A stretch of DNA of 64,000 nt from DATKPE01 sp035524335 (GTDB taxonomy: Bacteria; Bacteroidota; Ignavibacteria; UBA10030; SZUA-254), in assembly GCA_035524335.1 (NCBI GenBank), contig DATKPE010000018.1:4423-68422 (forward strand). The letters run 5' to 3'. Positions 26,517-34,820 of this stretch are shown piece by piece. Made by a program: the position numbers and the translations under genes. The notes below the pieces were generated by a model. The model saw nothing but the letters and a program-made list of their open reading frames with translations, was not told the origin of the DNA and did no database searches. Every line of letters begins with the position of its first letter. Within the stretch, counting starts at the first letter, position 1.

Positions 26517-27158
26517 TCAGGGGAGAAGATCGAAGTAGAGATTACATCCTATGCCGACGCCGTAGTCATTATCCATGAAGGTTGCCCTGTTTCCCTTGTT
26601 TTCGCCGTCAACGATCACATCGATATAATGCCTGTGGCGGTACAGAACTTCACCGTGGAGTGAGAAGGAATCATGGAGAAAATATTCCCCGCCGAACGAT
26701 AACTGCCCGGCGCGGCCGTTGTATCCCGATGAACCCCCTGCGGCGTTTCCGTACGCGGCCAGAATCGTCGACAGCTGAAAACCCCCCTCGGTAAAGAACT
26801 GAAATCTGCGGTCGACCGGGAATCTCCACGCCACGTTCACCGATGCACCGCCGAGGCTGAATTTCCCGCTGTACGGAAAAGTCCGGAAAGGGCTTGTCCC
26901 TTCCGCCCCCGTATAAATCCTTATGCCGAGAAAGAGACGCCGGGTGATGTTGTACCCGAATCCGAGCCAGAAATCATAATCGCCGGATGCGTATTCTCCC
27001 GCAGAGGAAACGTAGGAAGTGCGTCCGAGGGATGTGGAAAAACCCCTGAGGGCGATTTGATCACCGCCCGGCAGCGGTGCCGTCGAAAGGCTGTCCGGTT
27101 CCGCCGCGGCGAGGGATAAAAAGAACACCGTACAGGCGATGAGAGCGGCCGTTTTCAC
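26517..27158 (-). CDS. outer-membrane beta-barrel protein
   Basis: A 213-aa protein with a signal peptide (TAALIACTVFFLSLAAAEP) and alternating aromatic/polar strands such as YDFWLGFGYNITRRLFLGIR, GASVNVAWRFPVDRRFQFF and GVGIGCNLYFDLLP. It ends near an aromatic residue as outer-membrane barrels do. About eight strands are likely. Its start overlaps the DUF2279 stop by 4 bases, so the two are translated together. Family and function are not recognised; a small porin-like or structural role is possible. Confidence 0.75.
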   Translation of the reverse strand: MKTAALIACTVFFLSLAAAEPDSLSTAPLPGGDQIALRGFSTSLGRTSYVSSAGEYASGDYDFWLGFGYNITRRLFLGIRIYTGAEGTSPFRTFPYSGKFSLGGASVNVAWRFPVDRRFQFFTEGGFQLSTILAAYGNAAGGSSGYNGRAGQLSFGGEYFLHDSFSLHGEVLYRHRHYIDVIVDGENKGNRATFMDNDYGVGIGCNLYFDLLP

Positions 27159-28021
27159 AGGGAGAGCTTTGCGTGGTAGGTGTAATAGACGCCGACGTGC
27201 AGTCGGCCGTCTTCAATTCCAATGCCCGGCGCGGGCAGATGAAAAAAATCGAGCGCGCCGAAGAGAGCCCTGAGGAAACCGCTCTCGGTGGGGATTTTCG
27301 AAAAATTGTAGTCTGCGGTCAGATAGTAAAGTCTGTCTCCTCCGCCGTTTTCGTTGAGATGATGGACGGCCAGACCGAGAGAGATTCCGATCCAGGGCGG
27401 AAGATCCTCCGCCAGACCGCGGGGAAGGAGAAAATGGGGGTCGCAGGTGATCCAGAAGATCGTTCCCTCATAATCGTCGATGAAGGTCCGGAACTGGTTT
27501 GTCTGAAGGGCGTTCAGATAGTTGGAGCTCGGCCAGTAGCTGTACTTCATCGAAAAATGACTGAGGAGCGGAATGGATTCCTGGGCAAGCGGCAGGGACG
27601 CGCCGATGATATTCGAAAATGCGTCGCCGGGGCTGAAGCCGTAGGTTTTATGATAACCGTCTTCGACCTCGACGTACATCTGGTAGGAGAGGCCGATGAG
27701 CGATCCGTAGAAAAGGCTCGCGGATCTGCTGAAGCCGGTCCAGCTGAGGACCGATCTCGCCAGTTTCGACTCGGTGTAGGCGCCGAAGGTGTGGCCGAAT
27801 TTATCGATGTTCAGCGCATACTGCCAGTCGTTCTCGAAACGGAAGGGCTGCCATTCCCCCTGCCACCAGGCGTCGCGCTGATAGATGTGGACGGCGACGA
27901 CGGCGGAGAGGACCGTGGCGCCGACGACGGCGGCGCGGCCGGGATCGAGCTGTGTTGAATCCTGTCCCCGTCCGGCATGGGGAACGGCCAGAAGAAGACA
28001 TAGCATCGCCGTGCGAAACAT
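27155..28021 (-). CDS. DUF2279 family protein (YfiM-like)
   Basis: A 288-aa protein starting at the ATG at 28021 with signal peptide FRTAMLCLLLAVPHAGRGQ; an ATG at 28042 would overlap the previous stop. It has a membrane-like helix (VVGATVLSAVVAVHIY) and the DUF2279 hallmark DKFGHTFGAYTESKL, followed by GYHKTYGFSPGDAFSNIIGA. DUF2279 proteins are periplasmic or outer-membrane proteins of unknown function in Bacteroidota and Proteobacteria. It ends by an ATGA overlap with the beta-barrel gene, which suggests the two products work together in the envelope. Confidence 0.85.
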   Translation of the reverse strand: MFRTAMLCLLLAVPHAGRGQDSTQLDPGRAAVVGATVLSAVVAVHIYQRDAWWQGEWQPFRFENDWQYALNIDKFGHTFGAYTESKLARSVLSWTGFSRSASLFYGSLIGLSYQMYVEVEDGYHKTYGFSPGDAFSNIIGASLPLAQESIPLLSHFSMKYSYWPSSNYLNALQTNQFRTFIDDYEGTIFWITCDPHFLLPRGLAEDLPPWIGISLGLAVHHLNENGGGDRLYYLTADYNFSKIPTESGFLRALFGALDFFHLPAPGIGIEDGRLHVGVYYTYHAKLSL

Positions 28022-28025
28022 CGGG

Positions 28026-28727
28026 TTATTCCCAGCCTTCATTCGCCAGCGCGAGGTGAAGTCCGTCGGGATGGTGCCGGTTGTGGTATTCGATTCTGCT
28101 CGAATCCTCGTGGGCCTTGCTGTAGGGCCAGCCTTTCGCCATCAGGTTCCGCTCATGGAGTTCATGGAGAAGAACGTAGGGGCGCTCGATCTCTTCGAGG
28201 TCGTTATCGATCCAGACCTCGTCGTGCGGAACGAATTCGTAGACGTAATCGTGGCCGCCCTCGGTGAAGTCGTCATCGAACACGCTCCGGACGAGCCTGC
28301 CGTCGACGATCCAGACGGCAACGCCCGACTCGAGTTTCTTCCAGAGGCGGACGTGCACCTTCGAGGGGTCGGGGAGATTACCGCCTCTCGTCAGTTTCCG
28401 CACATCGCCGGCCTTCCGCCGTTCGGCCATTTCAACCTTGTCGGCGCGGGCGAGGGCGTCGTCATACGGGACACCGCTCTTCATCAGGCGGTGTTCCACA
28501 AGCAGATGATCAATGAAAAACTTCTGTTCGTCCTCGCTGGCCTCGCGGTCGAGCCAGAATTCATTCTTCGGAATACAGTCGAACACGAGATACTGCGCGT
28601 AATTGGTGAATTCCTCGTCGAGGTGCGTGCGGACATAGGTGCCGTCGACGACCCAGATCGAGATTTCACCCCGTTCCCCCGCTTTGCGGATGTACGGCGG
28701 CTGGTTATGCTTATCCATGACGTTCAT
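28026..28727 (-). CDS. unknown protein with two copies of one domain
   Basis: A 233-aa cytoplasmic-looking protein with no signal peptide. I do not recognise a family. Residues ~22-100 and ~130-210 align with each other: ISIWVVDGTYVRTHLDEEFT against VAVWIVDGRLVRSVFDDDFT, then IPKNEFWLDRE against VPHDEVWIDND, then HLLVEHRLMKSGVPY against HELHERNLMAKGWPY. The repeated His, Glu and Leu-Met-x-x-Gly-x-Pro-Tyr positions could be a functional site; HELHE is not a true HExxH zinc motif. It lies 4 bases before the DUF2279 start and 22 bases after the VOC gene. Confidence 0.8.
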   Translation of the reverse strand: MNVMDKHNQPPYIRKAGERGEISIWVVDGTYVRTHLDEEFTNYAQYLVFDCIPKNEFWLDREASEDEQKFFIDHLLVEHRLMKSGVPYDDALARADKVEMAERRKAGDVRKLTRGGNLPDPSKVHVRLWKKLESGVAVWIVDGRLVRSVFDDDFTEGGHDYVYEFVPHDEVWIDNDLEEIERPYVLLHELHERNLMAKGWPYSKAHEDSSRIEYHNRHHPDGLHLALANEGWE

Positions 28728-28749
28728 TGCGCTGATGTGGTCGGATCGG

Positions 28750-29124
28750 TTATTCGTCCTCGGCGAAGGTAAGCAGGAAGCCGTCGGGGTCGGAGACCGT
28801 GAATTCGGTGGCGCCGTAGAAGGTTTTCTCCAGGCCTTTCACCACCGGCACGTCATGCTCGATGCGCCGGAAGAACTCCCGGATGTTCTTCATTTTGATA
28901 TACATGAGAAGTGCCCCGCCGCGCCCGCGCAGACTCTCGGGAAGATCGGGGCCGATGCTGGCGGAAGTCTGGAGCATGACGAGAACGGCGCCGCACGAGA
29001 GCATCACCCAGTCGAACGGAGGGGATTCGGGGACGGTCATCACGACGGTGAATCCCAGCTTCTGATAGAACGCCGTGGAGGCGGAGATATCGGCGACAAA
29101 AAAATTCGGTGTTATCGAATCCAT
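28750..29124 (-). CDS. VOC (glyoxalase/bleomycin-resistance fold) protein
   Basis: A 124-aa protein of single-VOC length. It begins ITPNFFVADISASTAFYQKL and ends ATEFTVSDPDGFLLTFAED, the two halves of the beta-alpha-beta3 fold. A Glu near the C-terminus (TEFTVSDPDG) and a His (RRIEHDVPVV) could be metal ligands, but the first expected ligand is Asn (TPNFFV). VOC proteins include glyoxalases, dioxygenases, epimerases and drug-binding proteins; which applies here cannot be told. It lies 119 bases downstream of ppx/gppA. Confidence 0.85.
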   Translation of the reverse strand: MDSITPNFFVADISASTAFYQKLGFTVVMTVPESPPFDWVMLSCGAVLVMLQTSASIGPDLPESLRGRGGALLMYIKMKNIREFFRRIEHDVPVVKGLEKTFYGATEFTVSDPDGFLLTFAEDE

Positions 29125-29243
29125 GATTTCTGTCCGGAATATGAGAATGCAGGCTCGGGGAGAACGGCCCGTTCAGCGGGAAATGTAGGATTCTCCCGCA
29201 GAAGAATCAAGCCGCGGCAGGGAGAATCCGGCGGGAAGGCGGA

Positions 29244-30812
29244 TTATTTCCTGCGGACCGGCAGGGCACGCATCCGGAGCCTGACATCGAAGGTATCCTC
29301 GAAGAGGCCCTTCTTCAGTTCGACACCCCAGATTTCGAGGTCGAGATTTGCGTGCCGGTGTGCTGTGAGATCGAACCGGAGGTGCTCTCCGCGGCGGCTG
29401 ACCCGGACGCCCCCCACGTTCGACCGGTGGGAGCGGTCGAGCCCGTCGGCGATCCTGAGAATTCCGGCCAGTTTTCTAACCGTTTCCTGATCGTCTTCCG
29501 AAAGGGCGGAAAATCCCTCATGTTTCAGCTTGGGGTGACTTTTCCGGTGGTACCGCGCAACATTCGCGATGATCTCCTTCTCATCTTCGGTGAACCCCAT
29601 CAGCTCGGCATTGCGGATGATGTAATAGGTATGGCGGTGGTGCTGATCGTGGGAAACGAAGAGGCCGATTTCATGGAGCAGGGCCGCGGCCTCGAGGAAT
29701 TCGCGTTCCCGCCCGCCGAGGTCGTGGAGAGGAGCGGTCTGGTCAAAAATACTGAGGGCGAGTTTCGCGACCTGCCGTCCGTGCCGGATTTCGTTGTTGA
29801 AGGTGGAAGAAAGATTGAGGATGCTGTTGAACCTGATGTTCTTGAGATGGTCGGATTCGTGACCGTTCTGCCGTTTCTCCATGGTATCGTAGAGGATACC
29901 CTCCCGGAGGGCGTATTCCGAGACGCGCATCGATTTCAATCCGAACTCGCGGAACGACTGGCGCAGGATCAGCGCGCCCGCGGTGATGATATCGGAGCGG
30001 GAGGGATCGAGACCCTCGATCGACAGCCGTTCCTCGGGCGTATCCTTCGAGCAGATAAGGTCGACCACCTCTTCCAGCTCGCCGGCGCCGAACTGTGTGT
30101 TGTTCAGCGAGCCGTCGAACGGATCTCCGCGGTATGCCCGGATAATCCGGGCGATATTCTGAATCGTTCCAGAACTGCCGACTGCGGTGAACGGTTCGTG
30201 AAGGGTCGTCTGGCGGACGATGGGGGTCAGCATGCCGCGGATGTAGCGGCGGCATTCGCGAATCGAGCGGGATCCCGTTTTTCCGTCGGGGAAGAACATG
30301 TGGGTCAGGCGGAGCGCGCCGAGCTTGACGCTGTTGGTCGAGATGACGTTCTTTCTCCTCCCGAGGAGATATTCCGTACTTCCTCCTCCGATGTCGATGC
30401 AGAGGACCTTGCGGGAGAAGACGGGAAGCGCCTGGAGGACGCCGAGATAGATGAGGCGCGATTCCTCGATGCCGGAAGCGACCTCGATGCGGATCCCCGT
30501 TTCGTTCCGGACGCGTCTGAGGAATTCATCCCTGTTCAGGGCTTCGCGGACGGCGCTGGTTGCGAGAGCCCGGACGGGGGCATCGAACGCCTCCGCGATC
30601 CTGCAGAACCGGCGCAGGGCGACGATACCGCGGTCGATCGCCGGCCGGGAAAGATATTTCATGTCTGCCGACCCCGATCCGAGACGGACAATTTCCTTTT
30701 CCCGGTCGAGGATCCGGAATTGCCGGGTCCGGGGATTCATCCGGGCCACGATGAGGTGGAACGAGTTCGTGCCGACGTCGATGGCGGCGATGTGTTCAGG
30801 CTTCGTCGTCAT
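29244..30812 (-). CDS. Ppx/GppA exopolyphosphatase family protein
   Basis: A 522-aa protein. The ASKHA phosphate-binding loops are IAAIDVGTNSFHLIVARMNP and VLCIDIGGGSTEYLLGRR. Catalytic Glu is in EVASGIEESRLIYLGV. VGSSGTIQNIARI follows, and an HD-like helical domain (AALLHEIGLFVSHDQHHRH) occupies ~320-500. Members hydrolyse polyphosphate from the end or the 5'-phosphate of pppGpp; length and HD-like region fit a Ppx-type enzyme. The start overlaps the upstream kinase gene by 17 bases. With CHAD and SixA upstream, a polyphosphate role is favoured over (p)ppGpp. Confidence 0.93.
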   Translation of the reverse strand: MTTKPEHIAAIDVGTNSFHLIVARMNPRTRQFRILDREKEIVRLGSGSADMKYLSRPAIDRGIVALRRFCRIAEAFDAPVRALATSAVREALNRDEFLRRVRNETGIRIEVASGIEESRLIYLGVLQALPVFSRKVLCIDIGGGSTEYLLGRRKNVISTNSVKLGALRLTHMFFPDGKTGSRSIRECRRYIRGMLTPIVRQTTLHEPFTAVGSSGTIQNIARIIRAYRGDPFDGSLNNTQFGAGELEEVVDLICSKDTPEERLSIEGLDPSRSDIITAGALILRQSFREFGLKSMRVSEYALREGILYDTMEKRQNGHESDHLKNIRFNSILNLSSTFNNEIRHGRQVAKLALSIFDQTAPLHDLGGREREFLEAAALLHEIGLFVSHDQHHRHTYYIIRNAELMGFTEDEKEIIANVARYHRKSHPKLKHEGFSALSEDDQETVRKLAGILRIADGLDRSHRSNVGGVRVSRRGEHLRFDLTAHRHANLDLEIWGVELKKGLFEDTFDVRLRMRALPVRRK

Positions 30813-31539
30813 CGAGATAGCCCAGCATGCCCTGTTTCAGTTCGCGATTGATCTCTTCGAATGTTTTCGCCGCATCGACCACCTGAAAATGGAATTCCGG
30901 GGTCATCCTGTCGAATTCCTTCAGAATCCGCTTCTGGTACTCGACGAAGCTGTCATAAAAATCATCCCCCAGCCGGATGTCCATCCCCGATTCCCAGTAA
31001 TCCATCCCCTCTCCCGACTGGTCGACCCAGTAGCGCTTATGGAGCGTCTGGCTTGTGATCGCTCTGGGAATCAGGTCTTCGATGCCGATCCTCATGTAGA
31101 AGACGGCGTCGGGAACAAGGGCGAAGCCGAAGACCTTCCGGATCCATGAGCGGTCGGCGCCGCGGATCACCGAGCGCGCAAAGACGGTGTAAATGTAGCG
31201 GTCCGCCAGAACGATAAACCCCGACCGGAGCGCCGGAATGATCTCCTGTTCAAGACGATCGGCAAAATCGGCGGCGTAGAGGAGACTCAGGGTGTTCATG
31301 TTCAGCGTGTGGCCCGACTTCGCCTCCTCGATCGTCTGCCCCATCAGCGGGGAGCGGGTCCATCCTGTCGTCACCACGCCGCAGCCGCGGACTTCGAGCC
31401 ATTTCCGGAGCTCCTCGATCTGGGTGCTCCGGCCGACTCCGTCGGTTCCCTCGATGACGATAAGCTTACCCGTCAGGTCGTCGGTCTTCAGATACGGTAT
31501 GCCGTGACCGTAGAATGTTTTTTTCTTTTTAAGCGACAT
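30796..31539 (-). CDS. thymidylate-kinase-like protein with Walker A Lys changed to Arg
   Basis: A 247-aa P-loop protein related to dTMP kinase. The Walker A loop reads VIEGTDGVGRSTQIEEL, with Arg (codon at 31429-31431) at the normally invariant Lys. The DRY-type motif is VLADRYIYTVFARSVIRG, and LLYAADFADRLEQEI matches the nucleotide-base region. The C-terminal region is longer and more acidic than in dTMP kinases (about 205-215 aa). The ATG at 31539, with AAGGAAA upstream, is preferred over one at 31545. Its paralogue lies directly upstream with an intact Walker A. It may be a regulatory or non-catalytic partner. Confidence 0.85.
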   Translation of the reverse strand: MSLKKKKTFYGHGIPYLKTDDLTGKLIVIEGTDGVGRSTQIEELRKWLEVRGCGVVTTGWTRSPLMGQTIEEAKSGHTLNMNTLSLLYAADFADRLEQEIIPALRSGFIVLADRYIYTVFARSVIRGADRSWIRKVFGFALVPDAVFYMRIGIEDLIPRAITSQTLHKRYWVDQSGEGMDYWESGMDIRLGDDFYDSFVEYQKRILKEFDRMTPEFHFQVVDAAKTFEEINRELKQGMLGYLDDDEA

Positions 31540-32242
31540 AGACATTTTCCTTCTTGAGGAGGAACGGCGCCGGTTTGTACCCTTTCAGCTTTTCCCGGAC
31601 GATCTCCCGGATCTGCGCCTGCTGTTTCTGGATCGGCATCGTGGCATCGATGGTCAGAAGCCCGTACTCGCCGGAGATGGACTCGTACTCTTCGAGTATT
31701 TTCGACTGGAAGAGCGAATAGCTTTCCTTCGGATCGTCGCTGAGGCCGAGGTCCATCCCCGCCTCATGAAATTTCAGCGAGATCCGGCCGTTGAGAATTC
31801 TCTCGAGCGACACTTCGATCGGCACTTTGAAGTAGAGTGCGATGTCGGGTTTCACGGCAAACCCGTACAGGTTGCGGACCCATTCCGGGTGAACGCCGCG
31901 GACGACATCGCGCGCGAAGGCGGTGTAGATATAGCGGTCGGCGCAGACGATCATGCCCGCCTTGAGCGGCGGAATGATCAGGTGCATGAGACGGTCGGCG
32001 AAATCGGTGGCGTGCAGAACGCTGAACGTCGTCGGGGTCAGGAGATTCTTTTTCTTTCCCCTCCGGATGGTTTCCTTGACCAGCGCGGAGGAATTCCATT
32101 CCGTATAAAAGACCCGGTATTTCGAGTTCAGCAGCCATTTATGGAGAAGCTGCAGCTGTGTCGATTTTCCGGATCCGTCGATCCCCTCCACGATAATGAG
32201 CTTTCCGGGATAGGGGTGATCGTGCTCGAACTGACGTGCCAT
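31529..32242 (-). CDS. thymidylate-kinase-like protein with intact Walker A
   Basis: A 237-aa P-loop kinase-like protein. Walker A is IVEGIDGSGKSTQLQLLHKW. The DRY-type motif is VCADRYIYTAFARDVVRG, close to its paralogue downstream, and VLHATDFADRLMHLII aligns with that paralogue's LLYAADFADRLEQEI. It could be a genuine dTMP kinase, but the two-gene arrangement inside a CHAD/SixA/Ppx operon suggests another phosphoryl transfer. PPK2 polyphosphate kinases belong to the same P-loop kinase class, so polyphosphate or a nucleotide are possible substrates. That link is inference. Confidence 0.85.
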   Translation of the reverse strand: MARQFEHDHPYPGKLIIVEGIDGSGKSTQLQLLHKWLLNSKYRVFYTEWNSSALVKETIRRGKKKNLLTPTTFSVLHATDFADRLMHLIIPPLKAGMIVCADRYIYTAFARDVVRGVHPEWVRNLYGFAVKPDIALYFKVPIEVSLERILNGRISLKFHEAGMDLGLSDDPKESYSLFQSKILEEYESISGEYGLLTIDATMPIQKQQAQIREIVREKLKGYKPAPFLLKKENVYVA

Positions 32243-32250
32243 GGTTGTCC

Positions 32251-32748
32251 TCAGCTGTTGAGTGAACGCAGAATTTTCGGCGGCAGGTGCCAGAGAATCC
32301 TGCCGGGTGCATGCGGCGGAATCGTCCCCGCCTCGATCGCACAGACTGCGCCTTTCTTGAATTCAAAAACGGGCCTCGTGCTTCCGATGAGAGCGGATGC
32401 GAGATACCCGAGGTCCGGCTCGTGACCCACGATCATCAGCGACGAAACGCCTTTCTGCTCGGCAAGCACTTTCATCAGCCGGTCGAGCGACTCCCCCGGG
32501 GCGAGCTCCGGGACGATGACGAGACGGTGTTCCACGCCGAGCGCGGCCGCGACGATGCGCGCCGTCTCCTCCGCCCGCTTCATCGGGCTGGTCAGGATCA
32601 CTTCGACCTCGCCGAGAATATCCGCGATGCCCCGTGCGGCGCGAACCATTTTCCTGGTCCCTTCCGGCGTCAGCGGCCGGTCGTCGTTCGGGTACCCCGC
32701 GGTTCCGCGCGGAACGGCGATCCCGTGCCGGAGAAGAATGATCTTCAT
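32251..32748 (-). CDS. sixA: SixA-type histidine phosphatase
   Basis: A 165-aa protein of the histidine phosphatase superfamily. The catalytic motif is KIILLRHGIAVPRG (His 8), followed by RPLTPEGTRKMVRAA, LTSPMKRAEETARIVAAAL and SLMIVGHEPDLGYLASAL (second His). SixA dephosphorylates phosphohistidine on signalling or phosphotransfer proteins. Here it overlaps the CHAD gene by 4 bases (ATGA), so it is made with it. In this setting its target may be a phosphohistidine or a polyphosphate-related intermediate; the sequence does not decide. Confidence 0.93.
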   Translation of the reverse strand: MKIILLRHGIAVPRGTAGYPNDDRPLTPEGTRKMVRAARGIADILGEVEVILTSPMKRAEETARIVAAALGVEHRLVIVPELAPGESLDRLMKVLAEQKGVSSLMIVGHEPDLGYLASALIGSTRPVFEFKKGAVCAIEAGTIPPHAPGRILWHLPPKILRSLNS

Positions 32749-33710
32749 CCCTCCGTCCTCCTCTCACCGAACATGGCCCGGCCGGGTTTCTGCCGTTCCC
32801 GGAGGCGCGCATAGCCGGTGCGGAGCTTTTCGAAGGTGCGCGTGCGTTCCTCGCGTTCGAGCGCCGTCAGCGTGGTGAATATGTCGACCGGAAGTTTCTG
32901 CCCCGCGGCGACGCTCCTGTTGTACCGCGCGATCTGCCTGCGGCTCGACCGGTAGAGCTCGAGCTGGAGATCGATATCGTTGACCTCCCCGAAGGAGCGG
33001 AGGACTTCCTTCAGCTCCTCGAGAAGCACGCCGAACTCCTTCGGCGTGAAGGAGACGCAGACTTCCATCAGATACCTCAGCCGTTTGCCCTTCAGGCGTG
33101 CGGCGTGGAACTGCTTTGTGGCGTTCGGGTGATCGAGAACCGGTGCATACGATTCCAGAAACGAGGAGAACAGGTCCGGGTACACCCCGGCGGCCGCATC
33201 CCGGAAGGGAAGAAGCAGATGCGGCTTCTCCTTTTTTCGCTTCGGGGAACGGACGGAGGCAAGGATCTTCTCCTCTATCACCTGGCGGGAGAGTCCCTTC
33301 CACTCCCGCTTCATGTTTTTGAAGGACTCCTGCCGCCGGACGTGCATCTGCCCCGCGAGCAGGAGCGCACCGCGCGGGTCGGGGGCGGTGATGCCTTCGA
33401 TGCGCATCTCAAGTCGTTCAACGGCGACGTCGGATGCGCGTACCGTGCCGAGCGCGCGATGAAACGCGCGGAGATGGTCGAGGATCTTCGTGAGCCGCTT
33501 CGCATGAAAATGCGCGGGAAAGACCTTTCCGACAGTCTGAATTCTCCGTATGCTGACACGGGCCTGATGCACAGCTTCCGGATCGCCTGTGCGCATCGCC
33601 GCGTCATACTGGGAGAAAAATTCCTGAAGGCGTGCTCTGATGATCTGCTCGAGGGATTGTTGGACCGGCATATCGGGTTCGAAACCCAGAACCGGCCAGG
33701 GCTTTCCCAT
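32745..33710 (-). CDS. CHAD domain protein (polyphosphate-binding helical domain)
   Basis: A 321-aa protein that is almost entirely a CHAD domain (~15-290). Conserved basic and His segments: PEAVHQARVSIRRIQTVGKV, LRAFHRALGTVRASDVAVE, KQFHAARLKGKRLRYLMEV and SFGEVNDIDLQLELY. CHAD proteins bind polyphosphate through this basic pocket and associate with polyphosphate granules. It is the first gene of an operon that continues with sixA, two kinases and ppx/gppA. The start at 33710 has CAGGAG 10 bases upstream; an internal Met at residue 14 is possible. Its promoter holds Pho-box-like repeats. Confidence 0.93.
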   Translation of the reverse strand: MGKPWPVLGFEPDMPVQQSLEQIIRARLQEFFSQYDAAMRTGDPEAVHQARVSIRRIQTVGKVFPAHFHAKRLTKILDHLRAFHRALGTVRASDVAVERLEMRIEGITAPDPRGALLLAGQMHVRRQESFKNMKREWKGLSRQVIEEKILASVRSPKRKKEKPHLLLPFRDAAAGVYPDLFSSFLESYAPVLDHPNATKQFHAARLKGKRLRYLMEVCVSFTPKEFGVLLEELKEVLRSFGEVNDIDLQLELYRSSRRQIARYNRSVAAGQKLPVDIFTTLTALEREERTRTFEKLRTGYARLRERQKPGRAMFGERRTEG

Positions 33711-33751
33711 AGGGTGATGACTCCTGTTTCCGTATCAACAAATATATATCC

Positions 33752-33798
33752 GAAAGATATATTTTCCAACAGGAAAGAACGTTAAATAATCGTTAAAT
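33752..33798 (-). promoter_or_regulatory. promoter of the CHAD/polyphosphate operon with two 11-bp-phased repeats
   Basis: On the minus strand a good -7 box TATCTTTC (33759-33752) lacks a TTG at -33. At that place and just upstream sit two copies of TTTAACG in tandem, reading TTAACG-N5-TTAACG (plus-strand CGTTAA at 33780-33785 and 33791-33796). A poor -33 replaced by 11-bp direct repeats is the layout of a promoter activated by an OmpR/PhoB-type regulator. Confidence 0.55.
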
Positions 33799-33965
33799 CG
33801 GTAGATTTTCCCCGTTTCCTCTGCGGAATTCAATCTGCCCGTTTTCGGATTCCATTATCCGTGAACGATGCTGAATCATCGTCTGCAGTTGAACTCCATC
33901 AAGCGAGTCGGGTATCAACCTTCTCACAGAGAGACGATCGGTACGGAACGGTGTGCAGAATGCTC

Positions 33966-33996
33966 TTGACAGTCCAAAAAAATTGTGCTATCTTTG
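33966..33996 (+). promoter_or_regulatory. promoter of the 186-aa membrane-protein gene
   Basis: TTGACA (33966-33971), 17-base spacer, TATCTTTG (33989-33996). This is an exact match to the Bacteroidota -7 consensus TAnnTTTG and the best promoter in the window. The gene begins about 145 bases further on, so the leader is long. Confidence 0.65.
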
Positions 33997-34148
33997 CTAT
34001 CATTTCTTGCCAGGGATACGGGTCCACAGGCGAATTGGGGGATGAAAATCCGGGTTCGTCTGCAATCATGAAGACATAGCGGCATCACCCATACCGCCGG
34101 CCGGGCTGAGGCTGTGCGGGAATATGTCCGTTCAATTGCGAGGATATC

Positions 34149-34709
34149 ATGACCGATCTCTTCTCACTCCTTCTGCCGATCGTCCTTTCGTCGGTTGCCG
34201 TCTTTTTCGTCAGCTCGTTCATCCACATGGTCTCGCCATGGCATAAGAACGACTATCCCAGGCTGAAAGATGAGGCGCGGGTGATGGATGCCCTGCGCCC
34301 GTTTGCAATTCCGCCGGGAGACTACATGATTCCGCGTCCGGCCAGCCGCGAAGATCTCAGGTCTCCCGAATATTCCGAAAAACTGAATAACGGGCCGGTC
34401 GTTGTCATGACCATCTGTCCGACCGGTCCCATCGCCATGGGGAAAAATCTGGCGTTCTGGTTCATCTACTCGATGGCGATCGGAATATTTTCCGCCTACA
34501 TCACCGGACGCGCCCTCCCGATCGGAAGCGAATACCTGCAGGTATTCCGGTTCGTGGGAGCCACCGCATTCCTCGGCTATTCGGCGGCACTCTGGCAGAT
34601 GTCGATCTGGTACAACCGGTCATGGAGTACGACCGTGAAGGCGACGATTGACGGCCTGATCTACGCCCTGTCAACGGCGGGAATATTCGCCTGGCTCTGG
34701 CCCCGCTGA
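34149..34709 (+). CDS. membrane protein of unknown function
   Basis: A 186-aa protein with four predicted membrane helices: FSLLLPIVLSSVAVFFVSSF, LAFWFIYSMAIGIFSAYITG, VFRFVGATAFLGYSAALWQM and the C-terminal IYALSTAGIFAWLWPR. Between the first two spans lies a conserved-looking loop with HMVSPWHKNDYPRLKDE, in which His and Trp recur, and YMIPRPASREDLRSPEY. I do not recognise a catalytic motif. It stands alone after a strong promoter. It may be an envelope protein; nothing more can be said. Confidence 0.85.
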   Translation: MTDLFSLLLPIVLSSVAVFFVSSFIHMVSPWHKNDYPRLKDEARVMDALRPFAIPPGDYMIPRPASREDLRSPEYSEKLNNGPVVVMTICPTGPIAMGKNLAFWFIYSMAIGIFSAYITGRALPIGSEYLQVFRFVGATAFLGYSAALWQMSIWYNRSWSTTVKATIDGLIYALSTAGIFAWLWPR

Positions 34710-34820
34710 TCGCCTGCTGATCCCCGTTTGTCCTCCGCCGCCGGATTCACACCGGGCGGATTCCCGTCTCCGGACCATCCGCTCCGCCCCCGACCGCCGT
34801 CTCCCGTTCATGCATATAAA

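Larger units (their letters stand above)
33711..34148. other. divergent intergenic region between the polyphosphate operon and a membrane-protein gene
   Basis: No convincing gene is seen in these 438 bases. It holds the minus-strand promoter with direct repeats (33752-33798), a small inverted repeat ATATATC-N5-GATATAT (33744-33762) over the -7 box, and a plus-strand promoter at 33966-33996. Confidence 0.7.

Noticed and set aside
26427..26663. Plus-strand frame of 78 codons with a GGAGGGG-like ribosome-binding site
   Set aside because: Its second half is antisense to the beta-barrel gene, and no promoter or family supports it.
28026..28727. HELHE in the duplicated protein as a zinc metalloprotease motif
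   Set aside because: A true HExxH needs a second His at the fifth place; here it is Glu, and the first copy lacks the motif.
33861..34079. Short plus-strand frame of 72 codons before the 186-aa membrane-protein gene
   Set aside because: The best promoter in the window (33966-33996) lies inside it, and its product has no recognisable feature or ribosome-binding site.
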